A DNA stretch of 64,000 nt from Caulobacter sp. S45 (lineage in GTDB: Bacteria; Pseudomonadota; Alphaproteobacteria; Caulobacterales; Caulobacteraceae), in NCBI RefSeq assembly GCF_009765965.1, contig NZ_LMUL01000014.1, positions 849,685 through 913,684 of the forward strand, read 5' to 3'. Of the stretch, positions 17,382-25,480 are shown piece after piece; position 1 is the first letter of the stretch; every line of letters starts with the position of its first letter. Made by a program: the position numbers and the translations under genes. Below the pieces are notes generated by a model. That model had not been told where the DNA came from and made no database searches. It was given only the letters and a program-made list of their open reading frames with translations.

Positions 17382-18793
17382 GCTTCGGCCGTCACGGGGA
17401 ACTGGATCGTCGCCTTCAGTCCCGAGCCATTCCGACCGACGTCCAGGCGGACCTCCGCTCCGAGACGCTGGGCCAAGGCGCGGACGATGGGCAGGCCAAG
17501 GCCGCTGCCATCGCGACGCGCGTCGCGGGTCATGCGGTAGAAGCGCTCGAACACCCGCTCGCGCTCCGGCTGGGGGATGCCGGGCCCGTCGTCCTCGACC
17601 TCAAGCCGGGCTCCCTCCGCCCCTTGGACGACCCGGATCGTCACCGCCCCTCCAGGACGATTGTAGCGGATGGCGTTGTCGAGCAGGTTGGCCACCATCT
17701 CGTGCACCAGGATCGGCTCGCCGTTCAAGGGCACGGCCGCATCCGGCCGCTCGAACGCCAGCTCCAGCCCCGCTTTCAGCGCGTCGGGGGCCCGTTCGCG
17801 GGCGACCTCCGCCACCGTCTCGACCAGGTCGAAGGCCACGCCGCCGCGCACGTCCTGGCCCTGGTCCTCGGCGCGGGCCAGTGCGATCAGCTGGGTCAGC
17901 AGGCGTCCGAGCGTGCGCACCGCCCCCTCGATGTCCGCGAGCGCCGCCCGCCCCTCGAGCGATTCCGAGCTGTGGCGGGTCAGGCTGTCCAGATGGGCGC
18001 GCAGCACCGCCAGGGGCGTACGCATCTGGTGGGAGGCGTCGGCGGTGAACCGGCGGGTGGTCTCAACCGACCCTTCCAGCTGGGCCAGCAGCACGTTGAA
18101 GGCGGAGACGAATGGGGCGACCTCACGCGGCGCCTTGGACACCGGCAATGGGCGGAAGTCAGCCGCCGCCGCGCCCACCCGCGCCTCGACCTCGCGCTTC
18201 AGCTCGGCCAGCGGATCGAGGCCCCAGCTCAGCGCCAGCCAGACCAAGAGCGCCACCCAGGCCACCAACGCCACCTCCACCCCGCCGAGCGCGGCCAGCA
18301 TGTTCTGTTGCTGGGCCTCACGGGTCCTGAGCGTCTCGGCCACCTGCACATAGACCGGCGTGGCCAGACGCGGCACCTGGCGGGCGACCTGGGCGATGCG
18401 GACGGGGTCGCCCCGCACCACGCCGTAGCGGAAGCTCACCCCCGAGGCGTCCTCCACCGGGGACGGCGCGCCCGGCGGCAACTCGGCATAGCCCGTGACC
18501 AACTGGCGATCGTGCCAGACGCTGTAGAAGACGTTGTCGCGGTCCGCGTTCTCCAGCATCCCGAGGGCTGCTGGCGGAAGGTCCACCGTCAGCTCGCCGT
18601 CTTCCAGCGCCAGGGTCTCGGCGATCGCCTGGGTCGAGCCGCTGAGCACCCGGTCGTTGGCGTGCTCCACCACCTGATGGATGAACCACGCCCCGCCGGC
18701 GCCCAGCAACATGGCCAGACACACCAAGGGAATCAGCAACACGAGCAACAGCCGTCGCCGCAGCGACGGCGCGAACGCCGGGCGCGCGCTCAC
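17363..18793 (-). CDS. Sensor histidine kinase, TctE-like
   Basis: A 476-residue membrane sensor kinase. The first transmembrane helix lies at about residues 12-33 (LLLVLLIPLVCLAMLLGAGGAW). The periplasmic part matches the two-component sensor kinase N-terminal domain of TctE-type kinases (RVLSGSTQAIAETLALEDG, VDLPPAALGML). The second helix is ALVAWVALLVWLALSWGLDPLAEL. The phosphoacceptor is in FTADASHQMRTPLAVLRAHLD, and the ATPase has NLLDNAIRYNRPGG and GSGLGLPIV. The GTG start at 18793 overlaps the regulator stop (GTGA). Relatives sense tricarboxylates or similar; the divergent solute-binding and MFS genes support an organic-acid signal. Confidence 0.9.
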   Translation of the reverse strand: MSARPAFAPSLRRRLLLVLLIPLVCLAMLLGAGGAWFIHQVVEHANDRVLSGSTQAIAETLALEDGELTVDLPPAALGMLENADRDNVFYSVWHDRQLVTGYAELPPGAPSPVEDASGVSFRYGVVRGDPVRIAQVARQVPRLATPVYVQVAETLRTREAQQQNMLAALGGVEVALVAWVALLVWLALSWGLDPLAELKREVEARVGAAAADFRPLPVSKAPREVAPFVSAFNVLLAQLEGSVETTRRFTADASHQMRTPLAVLRAHLDSLTRHSSESLEGRAALADIEGAVRTLGRLLTQLIALARAEDQGQDVRGGVAFDLVETVAEVARERAPDALKAGLELAFERPDAAVPLNGEPILVHEMVANLLDNAIRYNRPGGAVTIRVVQGAEGARLEVEDDGPGIPQPERERVFERFYRMTRDARRDGSGLGLPIVRALAQRLGAEVRLDVGRNGSGLKATIQFPVTAEAQPVEA

Positions 18794-19485
18794 GAAGCGT
18801 CGGACGCCGGAACGGGAAGCGAGGCGATGTCCAGGATATAGCCGAGACCCCGCACCGTACGGATCTGCACCCCGCCGGCCTCCAGCTTGCGCCGCAGCCG
18901 GGCGATGTAGACCTCCAGCGCGTTGGTGCCGACCGGCTCCTCGTGCCCGAACACCTCCGACACCAGCCGCTCCTTGGGCGTCAGCTTGCCCGCGCGCACC
19001 ATCAACCCCTCCAGCACCGCGAGCTCGCGCCGACGCAGGTCGAGCGGCTGGCCGTCCAGATAAGCGTCGCCGCTGTTGCGATCGAGGCGCAGCGCACCCA
19101 CCGTCAGCACCGGATCGGGCGCGCCCTGCCCGCGCCGGATCAGGGCCCGTACCCGCGCCGCCAGCTCCGCCGGCTCGAACGGCTTGGCCAGGTAGTCGTC
19201 CGCGCCCTGGTCGAGGCCACAGACGCGGTCGTTCAGGGAATCGCGCGCGGTCAGGATCAGCACCGGCGTGCGTACGCCCCGCCCGCGCATCATCCGCAGC
19301 ACCTTGAGCCCGTCGATATCCGGCAGGCCTAGATCGAGGATCACCACGCTGTAGGGCTCCTCCCCGACCAGCTCGACCGCCTCGGCGCCGTCGGTGACGT
19401 GGTCCACGGCCAGGCCGGCGGCGCGCAAGGCCTCGATCAGGCCGCGCGCCAGGGCCGCATCGTCCTCGACGATCAGGACCCGCAT
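18790..19485 (-). CDS. OmpR-family response regulator, TctD/QseB-like
   Basis: A 231-residue two-domain regulator. The receiver starts MRVLIVEDDAALARG, with the phosphoacceptor Asp in VVILDLGLPDIDG, the switch Thr in ILTARDSLNDR and the Lys in YLAKPFEPAEL. The winged-helix DNA-binding domain begins near residue 130 (GALRLDRNSGDAYLDGQPL) and ends with VYIARLRRKLEAGGVQIRTVRGLGY. The ATG at 19485 is the only start giving the normal N-terminus. It is the first gene of a two-gene operon with its kinase and is divergent from the solute-binding protein gene across about 90 bases, the expected target region. Confidence 0.93.
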   Translation of the reverse strand: MRVLIVEDDAALARGLIEALRAAGLAVDHVTDGAEAVELVGEEPYSVVILDLGLPDIDGLKVLRMMRGRGVRTPVLILTARDSLNDRVCGLDQGADDYLAKPFEPAELAARVRALIRRGQGAPDPVLTVGALRLDRNSGDAYLDGQPLDLRRRELAVLEGLMVRAGKLTPKERLVSEVFGHEEPVGTNALEVYIARLRRKLEAGGVQIRTVRGLGYILDIASLPVPASDAS

Positions 19486-19575
19486 GCGATCCTCGTCGCG
19501 CGGCCCGCGTGCAAACGACTTGCGACAGGTTGGCGAAAGGTGGAACCCATAGGCTGAACGCCAAGGAGGTCGACC

Positions 19576-20688
19576 ATGCGACCCAAGCAAAGGCCGGGAG
19601 GAAACGGCGTCATTCGTTCGGCTCCGGCCTGGGCTGCGGCGCTCGCACTGGCCTTCCCTCTGCACGCCTACGGCCGACCCGCAGGTTATCCGCGATCTTA
19701 TGACAGAATTGTGGAGCAAGCCAACAAGGAAAGAAAAATAGTCATCTATGCAAACACCCACAGGAAGGTTGCATACGATCTATTTTCAGCTTTTCGAAAG
19801 CTATATCCAAGCATCAACATTACTTATGTCGATGGAACGGCTGACTCCCTGAATGATCGCCTCGTCCGCGAAGTCGCCCAACACCACCCAACCGCCGACC
19901 TCATCTGGAGTTCGGGGGTAAATCTGCAAGCGAAGCTGATCAACGACGGTTATGCCCAAGTCTACAGCTCCCCGGAAAAACCCAACCTACCGAACCTGGC
20001 CGTGTGGAAAGACCAAGGCTATGGCGTCAATTTCGAGCCCATCGTGATCGCCTACAACCGCAGACTGGTCCCTCCCGCAGACGTGCCGCACAGCCACCTC
20101 GACCTGACCCGCCTGCTGCAGGTCAAGGCGAAGCAATACCAGGGCAAGGTGGCGACCTATGACGACGCCGTCAGCGAATTCGGCCGCCTGACGCTCTTCC
20201 ATGACCTGCGCGCCACCCATGACACCTGGGACCTCGTGCGGGCGCTCGGCGTCGCGCATGTGCGCTTCTATCAAACCTCGGCGGTCATGCTGGACGACAT
20301 CTCCAGCGGCCAGGTGTTGATCGGCTACAATCTGGTCGGCTCCTCGGCGCTGGAGCACCAGGCGCGCGATCCGAACATCGGCGTGGTGTTTCCCAAGGAC
20401 TACCTGCTGACCGCCCTGCCCGTGGCCCTGATCCCGGCGGAGGCGGCGCACCCCAACGCGGCCAAGCTCTTCCTGGACTTCCTGTTGTCGCGGGAAGGCC
20501 AGTCCATCCTCGCGCGCCACAAGTTCACACCCGTGCGCCTCGACATGGCCGCGAGCCTTGGATGGAACCCCTCCGATCCCGACCGGGTACGCACCATCCG
20601 TCTCGGCCCCAGCCTGCTCGCCGACCTCGACCAGCAGAACCGCGCCCGCCTGATCAAGGACTGGCGGCGCAACATGAGCGTACATTGA
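19576..20688 (+). CDS. Periplasmic solute-binding protein of the Fe/phosphonate ABC type (no ABC permease nearby)
   Basis: A 370-residue extracellular solute-binding protein. A signal peptide (APAWAAALALAFPLHAYG) precedes a mature region starting PRSYDRIVEQANKERKIVIYANT, the first strand of the AfuA/FbpA-like two-lobe fold; later DLIWSSGVN, FEPIVIAYNRR and HPNAAKLFLDFLLSREGQ are conserved. AAGGAGGTCGACC before the ATG is an excellent ribosome site. No permease or ATPase gene is adjacent; instead an MFS carrier starts two bases after the stop. The divergent TctDE-like system suggests the protein may deliver ligand to the kinase. Codons for about residues 40-95 (roughly 19690-19860) are far more AT-rich than the rest. 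Confidence 0.87.
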   Translation: MRPKQRPGGNGVIRSAPAWAAALALAFPLHAYGRPAGYPRSYDRIVEQANKERKIVIYANTHRKVAYDLFSAFRKLYPSINITYVDGTADSLNDRLVREVAQHHPTADLIWSSGVNLQAKLINDGYAQVYSSPEKPNLPNLAVWKDQGYGVNFEPIVIAYNRRLVPPADVPHSHLDLTRLLQVKAKQYQGKVATYDDAVSEFGRLTLFHDLRATHDTWDLVRALGVAHVRFYQTSAVMLDDISSGQVLIGYNLVGSSALEHQARDPNIGVVFPKDYLLTALPVALIPAEAAHPNAAKLFLDFLLSREGQSILARHKFTPVRLDMAASLGWNPSDPDRVRTIRLGPSLLADLDQQNRARLIKDWRRNMSVH

Positions 20689-20689
20689 A

Positions 20690-22072
20690 ATGAATCACGT
20701 CCCGGCCACGCCGCACGCTGCAACGCCATTCGACCGCGCGGTTTCCGACGGCGATCTTCTCGCCGCCTCGACCGGAAAGGCCGCGACCAAGGTCAGCTAC
20801 AAGGACGTCGTGCGCGTCTGCAGCGGCAACTTCCTGGAAATGTACGATTTCATGGTGTTCGGTTACTACGCCTCGAGCATCTCCAAGGCCTTCTTCCCCT
20901 CGCACAACCCCTTCGCATCGCTGATGCTGTCGCTGATGACCTTCGGCGCGGGGTTCCTGATGCGGCCCCTGGGCGCGGTGATCCTGGGCGCCTACACCGA
21001 CAAGCTCGGCCGGCGCGCCGGGCTGATCCTGACCCTGGCGATCATGTCGGTCGGCACCGCCTCGCTGGCCCTGACCCCCGGCTACAAGACCATCGGGATC
21101 GCCGCGCCGCTGCTGGTGTTGGCCGGGCGGCTGCTGCAGGGCTTCTCGGCGGGCGTGGAGCTGGGCAATGTGTCGGTCTACCTGGCCGAGATCGCCCCGC
21201 CCAACCGCCGCGGCTTCTATGTCAGCTGGCAATCGGCCAGCCAGCAGCTCGCCGTGGTCTTCGCCGCCGGACTGGGCGTGATCCTGAACTCGCTGATACC
21301 GGCCGCCCAGATGGAGGAATGGGGTTGGCGGGTGCCGCTGCTGATCGGCTGCGCCATCATCCCGCTCCTGTTCCTGCTGCGCAGCTCGCTGAAGGAGACC
21401 GACGCCTTCCTCAAGCGCCCCGCTCCGCCCAAGACCGCGGAACTGCTGTCCACCCTGGCCAAGAGTTGGCCGATGATCTTGGCCGGCATGATGATGGTGA
21501 CCATGACCACGGTGACCTTCTATCTCAGCACCGCCTACACCCCCACGCTCGGACGCAACGAACTGCACCTCAGCGCCATGGACACCATGGTCATCGCCCT
21601 GTTCACCGGCGTCTCCAACTTCCTGTGGCTGCCGGTGATGGGCGCGCTTTCGGACCGGATCGGACGGCGCGCGGGCCTGTTCATCTTCACCCTGCTGGGC
21701 CTGACCATCACCTATCCGGCAATGATGTGGCTGGTGAGCGCGCCCTCGTTCGGCCGCCTGCTGACAGTGGACCTGTGGCTGTCGTTCCTGTTCGCCGGCT
21801 TCAATGGCTCGATGGTGGTCTATCTGGCCGAGTTCATCCCGGCCAAGGTGCGCGCGACCGGGTTCTCGCTGGCCTACAGCCTGGCGACCGCGATCTTCGG
21901 CGGCTTCACGCCCGCGATCTGCACCGCCCTGATCCACACCACTCATGACAAGGCCATTCCCGGCGCCTGGGCCGCCGCCGCCGCCCTGATGGGCCTGTTG
22001 GGCGTGCTGTGGGCCGGCTGGCTGTCCAAGCGCAGGCTCGCCGCCGGCCTGACCGACCAGACCTACGCCTGA
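20690..22072 (+). CDS. MFS transporter, citrate/tricarballylate:proton symporter type
   Basis: A 460-residue, 12-helix major facilitator of the metabolite:H+ symporter group. CSGNFLEMYDFMVFGYYAS in helix 1 is the signature of CitA/TcuC-like carriers; DKLGRRAGLIL in loop 2-3 is the MFS motif A and is repeated as DRIGRRAGLFI after helix 8; RLLQGFSAGVELGNVSVYLAEI follows in helix 4. It imports citrate, tricarballylate or a related acid with protons. The start is two bases after the binding-protein stop, and the tannase-family esterase follows after 11 bases, so the three probably form one operon under the divergent TctDE-like system. Confidence 0.88.
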   Translation: MNHVPATPHAATPFDRAVSDGDLLAASTGKAATKVSYKDVVRVCSGNFLEMYDFMVFGYYASSISKAFFPSHNPFASLMLSLMTFGAGFLMRPLGAVILGAYTDKLGRRAGLILTLAIMSVGTASLALTPGYKTIGIAAPLLVLAGRLLQGFSAGVELGNVSVYLAEIAPPNRRGFYVSWQSASQQLAVVFAAGLGVILNSLIPAAQMEEWGWRVPLLIGCAIIPLLFLLRSSLKETDAFLKRPAPPKTAELLSTLAKSWPMILAGMMMVTMTTVTFYLSTAYTPTLGRNELHLSAMDTMVIALFTGVSNFLWLPVMGALSDRIGRRAGLFIFTLLGLTITYPAMMWLVSAPSFGRLLTVDLWLSFLFAGFNGSMVVYLAEFIPAKVRATGFSLAYSLATAIFGGFTPAICTALIHTTHDKAIPGAWAAAAALMGLLGVLWAGWLSKRRLAAGLTDQTYA

Positions 22073-22083
22073 GGGCCACGAAC

Positions 22084-23751
22084 ATGCCGAACGCAAGACT
22101 GCCGCTTCTCGGCGCGCTGTTGGCCTTGGCGGCGGGCGGGGTCGCGTCGCAAGCCAGAGCCGACGCCTGCAGCGATCTGACCGGCGCCAAGCTCGACCAT
22201 GCTGCGATCCTGCACGCCGAGACTGTCGACAGCGGGCGGTTCGTCGAGCCGGCCGATCCGGGCAAGACCGGCAAGGCCCACGAAGACCTGCCCGCCTTCT
22301 GTCGCGCGGTGGGGGTCTCGAGCCCCACGCCCGGCTCGCACATCGGGTTCGAGGTCTGGCTACCGCTGCAGGGCTGGAGCCGGCGGCTGCACATGGTCGG
22401 CAACGGGGCCTACACCTCCAGCATCTACTACGCCCAGATGGCGCAGCGTATCCGCGCCCACGACGTCGCGGTCGCCACCGACACCGGACACCAGGGCTCC
22501 AAGCTGGATTTCGGCTTCGACAACCCGGAAGGGGTCAAGGTCTGGGCCAAGCTCGCCGTGCACGAAAGCGTCGTCGCCGCCAAGCAGGTGACCCGCGCCT
22601 ATTTTCATTCGACTCCGCAATGGGCCTACTTCAGCGGCTGCTCCACCGGCGGGATGCAGGCGCTGTCGGAGGTGCAGACCTATCCCGACGACTTCGACGG
22701 CGTGATCGCCGGCGATCCCGGCAGCAACCGCACCAACCTGACCCTGTCGTTCCTTTGGAACTACCAGCACAACCATCCGCCGGGCGACGACGCCCATCCG
22801 ATCATCCCGATCGCCAAGCTGCTGATGGTCAACCGCCAGGTGGTGCATGCCTGCGACGCGCTGGACGGAGTGGTCGACGGGGTGATCAACGATCCTCGCG
22901 CCTGCCGCTTCGATGTCGCCGCCCTGCACTGCGCCGACAGGGAGGCCGACGACTGCCTGACCGACGCCCAGGTCTCGGCCTTCAAGGCCATCTACGCCGG
23001 TCCGCAGGACGCACGCACCGGCCGTCAGATCTTTCCCGGCTTCACCCTGGGCAGCGAGGGCGTACAGACGGAGCCCAACCAGCGCCTGCCGGGCTGGAGC
23101 GACTACTGGGCCGACACCCATCATCCGGACCAACCCGACCGGGTGGACATCCTGCGTCGCTGGGCCTTGCACGACCCGTCCTGGAACTGGTGGACATTCG
23201 ACTGGGGCCACGACGTCGACACCGTGAGAACCCGGCTGGCGCCGCTGATGGACGCCACCAACCCCGACCTGCACGGCTTTCGGGCCCACGGCGGCAAGCT
23301 GATCATGTTCATGGGCTGGGAGGACCCGGTCGGGGCGGCGCAGGACGCCATCGACTATTACGACCAGGTGACCGATCGTGGCGCGGGCTCAACGCTCCAA
23401 GCGAAGCGGCGCGCCACCCAATCCTTCGCCCGGCTGTTCATGGTCCCCGGCATGGGTCACTGCGCCGGCGGCCCGGGCGCGACCAACATGTCCACCGCCA
23501 CCCGCGACTCCACCCCGCCGATCTCCGACGCCCGCCACGACATGGCCCTGGCGCTCGAGGACTGGGTCGAGCACGGCCGCGCACCGGAGATCCTGGTGGC
23601 CACCCATTACAAGGACGACGTCCCCGGCGGCGACGTGCAGTTCCAGCGGCCGCTCTGCGCCTATCCCAAGACCACGAAGTACATCGGCGGCGATACGTCG
23701 AAGGCCGAGAGCTTTACCTGCATCGACAGGGTCGCGCCTCATCCGGCCTGA
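22084..23751 (+). CDS. Exported tannase/feruloyl esterase family hydrolase
   Basis: A 555-residue alpha/beta hydrolase of the tannase family. A signal peptide (LPLLGALLALAAGGVASQARA) is followed by CSDL, one Cys of the usual disulfide. The nucleophile is in YFSGCSTGGMQALSE, the family GCSxGG motif, followed by FDGVIAGDPG. The lid-like insert runs to about residue 330. Catalytic Asp and His lie near FMGWEDPVG and VPGMGHCAGGPG. Such enzymes split esters of gallic, ferulic or other hydroxyaromatic acids, or of alkyl terephthalates. Coupled with the citrate-type carrier upstream, it may release an acid that the carrier imports. ATG 22084 gives the correct leader; upstream in-frame codons do not. 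Confidence 0.88.
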   Translation: MPNARLPLLGALLALAAGGVASQARADACSDLTGAKLDHAAILHAETVDSGRFVEPADPGKTGKAHEDLPAFCRAVGVSSPTPGSHIGFEVWLPLQGWSRRLHMVGNGAYTSSIYYAQMAQRIRAHDVAVATDTGHQGSKLDFGFDNPEGVKVWAKLAVHESVVAAKQVTRAYFHSTPQWAYFSGCSTGGMQALSEVQTYPDDFDGVIAGDPGSNRTNLTLSFLWNYQHNHPPGDDAHPIIPIAKLLMVNRQVVHACDALDGVVDGVINDPRACRFDVAALHCADREADDCLTDAQVSAFKAIYAGPQDARTGRQIFPGFTLGSEGVQTEPNQRLPGWSDYWADTHHPDQPDRVDILRRWALHDPSWNWWTFDWGHDVDTVRTRLAPLMDATNPDLHGFRAHGGKLIMFMGWEDPVGAAQDAIDYYDQVTDRGAGSTLQAKRRATQSFARLFMVPGMGHCAGGPGATNMSTATRDSTPPISDARHDMALALEDWVEHGRAPEILVATHYKDDVPGGDVQFQRPLCAYPKTTKYIGGDTSKAESFTCIDRVAPHPA

Positions 23752-23841
23752 ACCACAGCGTTCGAGCCGCCTCGAAAACGCCCCCAGATCTGGTGCGCGC
23801 CCACTTTGCGTAAGGGATCGACCGGCAGGCGTGCGGGGCTA

Positions 23842-23895
23842 GCCGGGTGTCGCAAAAACGCGTAGCGGAACAGCTAAGCTCGATCGACACCCGGC
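23842..23895 (+). promoter_or_regulatory. Inverted repeat (11-base arms) upstream of the DUF1003 gene
   Basis: GCCGGGTGTCG (23842-23852) and CGACACCCGGC (23885-23895) are exact inverted copies separated by 32 bases. The repeat ends 14 bases before the ATG at 23910. It could form a leader hairpin near the ribosome site (GGGAG at about 23897) or be a paired operator. If translation began at GTG 23847 the repeat would be coding, which seems less likely. Confidence 0.45.
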
Positions 23896-23909
23896 GGGAG
23901 CCAAGACCT

Positions 23910-24434
23910 ATGCTCGAAGCGCTCAAGCATGAATTCCATGAAACCGAAAAACGGCTCCTGGGCGAACTTCGGACTCAGCGCCGCAAGGCCCGTGCAAGCG
24001 ACTCGATCGTTCCGCCCTCCCCGCGCCTGACCATCGGCCAGAACATCGCCGACAAGGTCGCGGCGGTCATGGGGTCGTGGAGCTTCATCATCATCCAGTC
24101 GACGATCCTGTTCTTCTGGATCATCGTCAACATCACCGCCTTCATCCAGCACTGGGACCCCTATCCCTTCATCCTGCTGAACCTGGCGCTGTCGTTCCAG
24201 GCCGCCTACGCCGCGCCCTTCATCATGATGAGCCAGAACCGCCAGCAGGACATCGACCGGAAGGAGGCCGAGAACGACTACAAGATCAATATCAAGGCCG
24301 AGCTCGAGATCGAACTCCTCCACCAGAAGATCGACGAGATGCGCGAGAAGGAAGTGCTCATGTTGACCAAGGCGGTCAACGAGCTGAGCCTGTTTCTGCT
24401 CAAGGAGCGAGACGTTCCGCCGCCCGCCGTCTAG
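23910..24434 (+). CDS. DUF1003 family membrane protein
   Basis: About 174 residues. It matches the DUF1003 layout: a charged N-terminal region, LTIGQNIADKVAAVMGSWSFIIIQ, one hairpin of two transmembrane helices (WSFIIIQSTILFFWIIVNIT and YPFILLNLALSFQAAYAAPFIMM) followed by SQNRQQDIDRKEAENDYKINIKAELEIELLH, a highly conserved family block that forms a coiled coil. The cellular role of the family is not established. ATG 23910 is preferred (GGGAG upstream); a GTG at 23847 would add 21 residues. It stands alone between the tannase-family gene and the RND genes. Confidence 0.85.
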   Translation: MLEALKHEFHETEKRLLGELRTQRRKARASDSIVPPSPRLTIGQNIADKVAAVMGSWSFIIIQSTILFFWIIVNITAFIQHWDPYPFILLNLALSFQAAYAAPFIMMSQNRQQDIDRKEAENDYKINIKAELEIELLHQKIDEMREKEVLMLTKAVNELSLFLLKERDVPPPAV

Positions 24435-24539
24435 TCCGTCGCCCTCGGCCCACGGAGCGAGAAATCTTGAGCAATTCCATACCAGGCCTCGCCATCCGGC
24501 GCAGATGAGCTAATCGAGATAGCAGCGGGTTCAGGGGCG

Positions 24540-25478
24540 ATGAACAGACCGATGCCGACGCATAGACCAGCAACGGCGTGGGGCCTGGTCCTGATCACCG
24601 CGCTCTCGGTCGCCGGACAGGCGCACGCAGCCGCTTCCGGCGGTTCGCTCAGCCTTCCCATCGATGTCCAGCGCCGCCTCGGCGTGAAGAGCGCGACCCT
24701 GACGGCCGAAAAGCGCAAGGCCGAGGTCGACGCCTTCGCCAAGGTGCTCGATCCCGGGCCCCTGGTCGCCCTGGACTCCGACCTGCGCACCGCCATCGCC
24801 GCGGCGGCCGCTTCGCGCGCCGAGGCCGCCCGTTCCAAGCTGCTGCACGCCAACGGTGGGACTGTCTCCGCCAAGGACGCCGAGGCCGCCGAGGCCCAGG
24901 GCCGTTCCGACGCGACCCATGTGGCTTTCCTGCGTCATCGCGTCGGCCTGGAGTGGGGTCCCGGGATCGCAAGGCTGAGCGACCGGCGCCGCCAGGACCT
25001 CATAGCCGCCCTGTCCGCCGGCCGCGCCGCGCTGGTCCATGTCGACACCCCCTCCAACCAGGGCCAGGACGGCGCCAAGACCGTGCGGGTCGACGTCGGC
25101 TCCGGCAGCGTGCCGGGCGTGGTGCTGGGACCGGCCCGGACCTCGGAACCGCGGCTGCAGTCCTCCGGCCTGATCGTGGAGGTGACGGGCCCCTCCGCCA
25201 TCCTGCTGTCGATCGGCCTGACCCAGAGCGCCCATATCGACAGCGGCAGCCCCCAGCCGGGCGTGGTCCTGCCGCGCAGCGCCCTGATCCGCTATCGCGG
25301 CTCGACCTGGGCCTATGTCCGCCATCCCGCCGGATACGAACGGCGGTTGGTGGAGAACGGCGCGCCACAGGAAGGCGGCCTGTTCGTCGCCAGCGGCTTC
25401 TCGCCGGGCGAGGATGTGGTGACGGCGGGCGCGGCCGGCCTGTTCGCCGCCGAACTCAGCCAAGCTCCGGCGAAGTAG
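24540..25478 (+). CDS. RND efflux periplasmic adaptor subunit, short form
   Basis: A 312-residue secreted protein with signal peptide (TAWGLVLITALSVAGQAHA). It contains an alpha-helical hairpin region (about residues 80-125, AIAAAAASRAEAARSK and VSAKDAEAAEAQGRSDA), a beta-barrel part around residues 170-240 and a membrane-proximal end (LIRYRGSTWAYVRHPAGYERRLV, then SGFSPGEDVVTAGAAGLFAAEL), which is typical of HlyD-like adaptors. The usual biotinyl-lipoyl half-motifs flanking the hairpin are not evident, so it is a reduced form. It starts the operon; the RND pump gene follows two bases after its stop. It should bridge pump and outer membrane factor. Confidence 0.78.
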   Translation: MNRPMPTHRPATAWGLVLITALSVAGQAHAAASGGSLSLPIDVQRRLGVKSATLTAEKRKAEVDAFAKVLDPGPLVALDSDLRTAIAAAAASRAEAARSKLLHANGGTVSAKDAEAAEAQGRSDATHVAFLRHRVGLEWGPGIARLSDRRRQDLIAALSAGRAALVHVDTPSNQGQDGAKTVRVDVGSGSVPGVVLGPARTSEPRLQSSGLIVEVTGPSAILLSIGLTQSAHIDSGSPQPGVVLPRSALIRYRGSTWAYVRHPAGYERRLVENGAPQEGGLFVASGFSPGEDVVTAGAAGLFAAELSQAPAK

Positions 25479-25480
25479 GC

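Noticed and set aside
17363-19564. An apparent 733-residue hybrid of response regulator and kinase
   Set aside because: The regulator part is read in the wrong frame; the kinase starts at GTG 18793 with a GTGA overlap.
20654-22096. A 480-codon open frame opposite the MFS carrier gene
   Set aside because: His/Gln/Gly-rich composition, no motif, and full overlap with a 12-helix transporter in the other direction.
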